Part shown: positions 5,247 through 6,421 of the stretch, piece after piece
Layout of the letters: each line of letters starts with the position of its first letter
Position numbering within the stretch: position 1 is the first letter of the stretch
NCBI GenBank assembly: GCA_030637065.1
Contig: DAOVVQ010000224.1
Location: forward strand, 1-6,421
Length of the DNA: 6,421 bases
Source of the DNA: Planctomycetota bacterium
GTDB taxonomy: Bacteria; Planctomycetota; Phycisphaerae; Sedimentisphaerales; Anaerohalosphaeraceae
Reading direction: 5' to 3'
Translations under genes and position numbers: made by a program
Notes under the pieces: generated by a model
The model's database searches: none
What the model saw: the letters and a program-made list of their open reading frames with translations, nothing else
What the model was told of the DNA's origin: nothing

Positions 5247-6421
5247 ATGAGAAATACCATCCACTCGGCAATGGTCTTAATTTGTTCCTGCTGCCTGCTC
5301 CCAGGTTCAGCCGTGGCGGATAAACCCAATATTGTTTTTATCATGGCCGACGATCTCGGTTATGGCAGCGTCGGCTGTTACGGCGCTGACAGCAAACTGG
5401 TCCGCACCCCGGCTATCGACAGTCTCGCAGACCAGGGCCTCAGGTTCACCGATGCGAGCACGCCGAGTTCGATCTGCTCTCCGACACGCTATGGAACCCT
5501 GATGGGCCGTTACCCGTGGCGAACCAGCTTAAAATACGGCGTCGTAAATGTCGGCGGCCCGCTCTTGCCCGACCCGGCCCGCATGTCGATCGCCGAATAC
5601 CTCAAACAGCACGGCTACAGAACAGCCGCCATCGGAAAATGGCACCTCGGCTATGGCGCCAAGAGCCATCAACAGCCGAAAGACTGGACGAAACCCCTGC
5701 GTCCCGGCCCGCTCGAACTCGGCTTCGATTACCATTTCGGCGTCCCGCAAAATCACGGCGACATCACCGGCATATACATCGAGAACGACCGCATCTACGG
5801 CCTCCAGTCCGACAAGGTCTTTCCGTATTCACGCTCCTTCTATGGCGCCCCCTACATGGGCTTCGACGCGCCCCAGCGGGTCAATAAATCGGTAATGGCC
5901 GACCTCACCGACAAGGCCGTCCAGTGGCTCAAAAAGCCCTCGAACGCCCCGTTCTTCCTCTTCTTCACACCCGTCGCGGTCCATCACCCGATCACCCCTT
6001 CCGATGCCATGCGAGGCGAAAGCGGCTGCGGCCCTTACGGCGACTTTATTCAGGACATCGACCTGTCAGTAGGGCGTATCCTCGAAACACTCGACCGCAT
6101 CGGGGCAGCCGAAAACACCCTGGTAATATTCACCAGCGACAACGGCGGAGACATCCCCCCAGAAGCAGGCCGCCCGGAACAAACAGCAAAAGCAATGGGC
6201 CTAAGCAGCAATGGCCCGCTTAGAGGCGACAAACACACCATCTGGGAAGGAGGAACCCGTGTGCCTTTTATCGCAAAATGGCCGAACAATATCCCCCCAG
6301 GCTCAACCTCGAATACCATGATCAACCTCCTCGACACATTCGCAACGGTAATAGAACTAATAGAGGGCGAGCCGTTAGCGGCTGGCAACATAGCCCCGGA
6401 CAGCATCAGCTTCTGCAAAAC
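5247..6421 (+). CDS. Sulfatase 4, exported, formylglycine-dependent (3' end outside window)
   Basis: The frame is open from the ATG at 5247 to the window end: 391 codons without a stop. It begins with MRNTIHSAMVLICSCCLLPG, a Sec signal peptide probably cleaved after SAVA (residue 24); the adjacent Cys residues do not form a good lipobox. Metal ligands are D35-D36 (ADDLGYG) and D298-N299 (SDNGG). C77 in CSPTR is the formylglycine precursor, with R81. K131 and H133 (GKWHLG), H246 (VAVHHP) and K329 (RGDKHT, before EGGTRVP) complete the site. After the signature it reads GRYPWRTSLKYGV, typical of a common arylsulfatase group in planctomycetes (recall). The catalytic domain is nearly complete; the C-terminal subdomain, perhaps 80-130 residues, is missing only because the window ends. 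AAGGA at 5231-5235 lies 11 bases before the ATG, a rather long spacing. Codons near the 3' end are often A- or C-ending, unlike genes 1 to 3. Confidence 0.92.
   Translation, partial: MRNTIHSAMVLICSCCLLPGSAVADKPNIVFIMADDLGYGSVGCYGADSKLVRTPAIDSLADQGLRFTDASTPSSICSPTRYGTLMGRYPWRTSLKYGVVNVGGPLLPDPARMSIAEYLKQHGYRTAAIGKWHLGYGAKSHQQPKDWTKPLRPGPLELGFDYHFGVPQNHGDITGIYIENDRIYGLQSDKVFPYSRSFYGAPYMGFDAPQRVNKSVMADLTDKAVQWLKKPSNAPFFLFFTPVAVHHPITPSDAMRGESGCGPYGDFIQDIDLSVGRILETLDRIGAAENTLVIFTSDNGGDIPPEAGRPEQTAKAMGLSSNGPLRGDKHTIWEGGTRVPFIAKWPNNIPPGSTSNTMINLLDTFATVIELIEGEPLAAGNIAPDSISFCK

Noticed and set aside
1..6421. CRISPR array, tRNA genes, insertion sequences or transposase genes
   Set aside because: No regularly spaced repeats, tRNA-like cloverleaf, terminal inverted repeats or transposase motifs were seen on either strand.

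Overview
The window is a run of four sulfatase genes, all on the + strand, preceded by an unrelated small membrane-protein gene. Sulfatase clusters of this density are typical of the Planctomycetota/Verrucomicrobiota (PVC) group and of some marine Bacteroidota that degrade sulfated polysaccharides. A 50-base stretch at 618-667 reads as the 5' domain of a bacterial 16S rRNA in a version that looks PVC-like (inference from remembered consensus, not a search). The best guess is a PVC bacterium, possibly Planctomycetota; a class or genus cannot be set from this sequence.

Layout. 1-173: AT-rich leader with a weak promoter candidate. 174-608: unrecognised four-helix membrane protein with lower GC than the rest. 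618-667: orphan 16S rRNA fragment with non-rRNA sequence on both sides. 685-785: strong sigma-70-type promoter (TTGATA, 17 bases, TATAAT) and a U-rich leader with two mutually exclusive hairpins, one of which covers the ribosome binding site. 786-2240, 2292-3797 and 3865-5148: complete sulfatases 1 to 3. 5247-6421: sulfatase 4, cut off by the window end after all its catalytic motifs.

All four sulfatases have the cysteine-type signature C-x-P-[ST]-R. They should therefore need conversion of that Cys to formylglycine by a maturase (FGE or anSME), and none is encoded here. They differ in sequence and active-site detail, so they are probably not recent duplicates and likely remove sulfate from different positions of one or more sulfated glycans. 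Three carry Sec-type signal peptides and one (sulfatase 2) a twin-arginine signal, so all are probably exported. No glycoside hydrolase, transporter or dedicated regulator is visible, but such genes may lie beyond the window.

Genes 1 to 3 are close enough (51 and 67 bases) to form one operon from the 685-713 promoter. The gap before gene 4 (98 bases) holds a hairpin and a tandem 13-base repeat and may start another unit. A site fitting the CcpA/LacI-family cre consensus lies between genes 2 and 3. The most unusual items are the 16S fragment at the boundary between two compositionally different regions, the double-hairpin leader of gene 1, the GKWQL active-site variant of sulfatase 3, and the two candidate operators. 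Nothing here amounts to a clearly new biological system.
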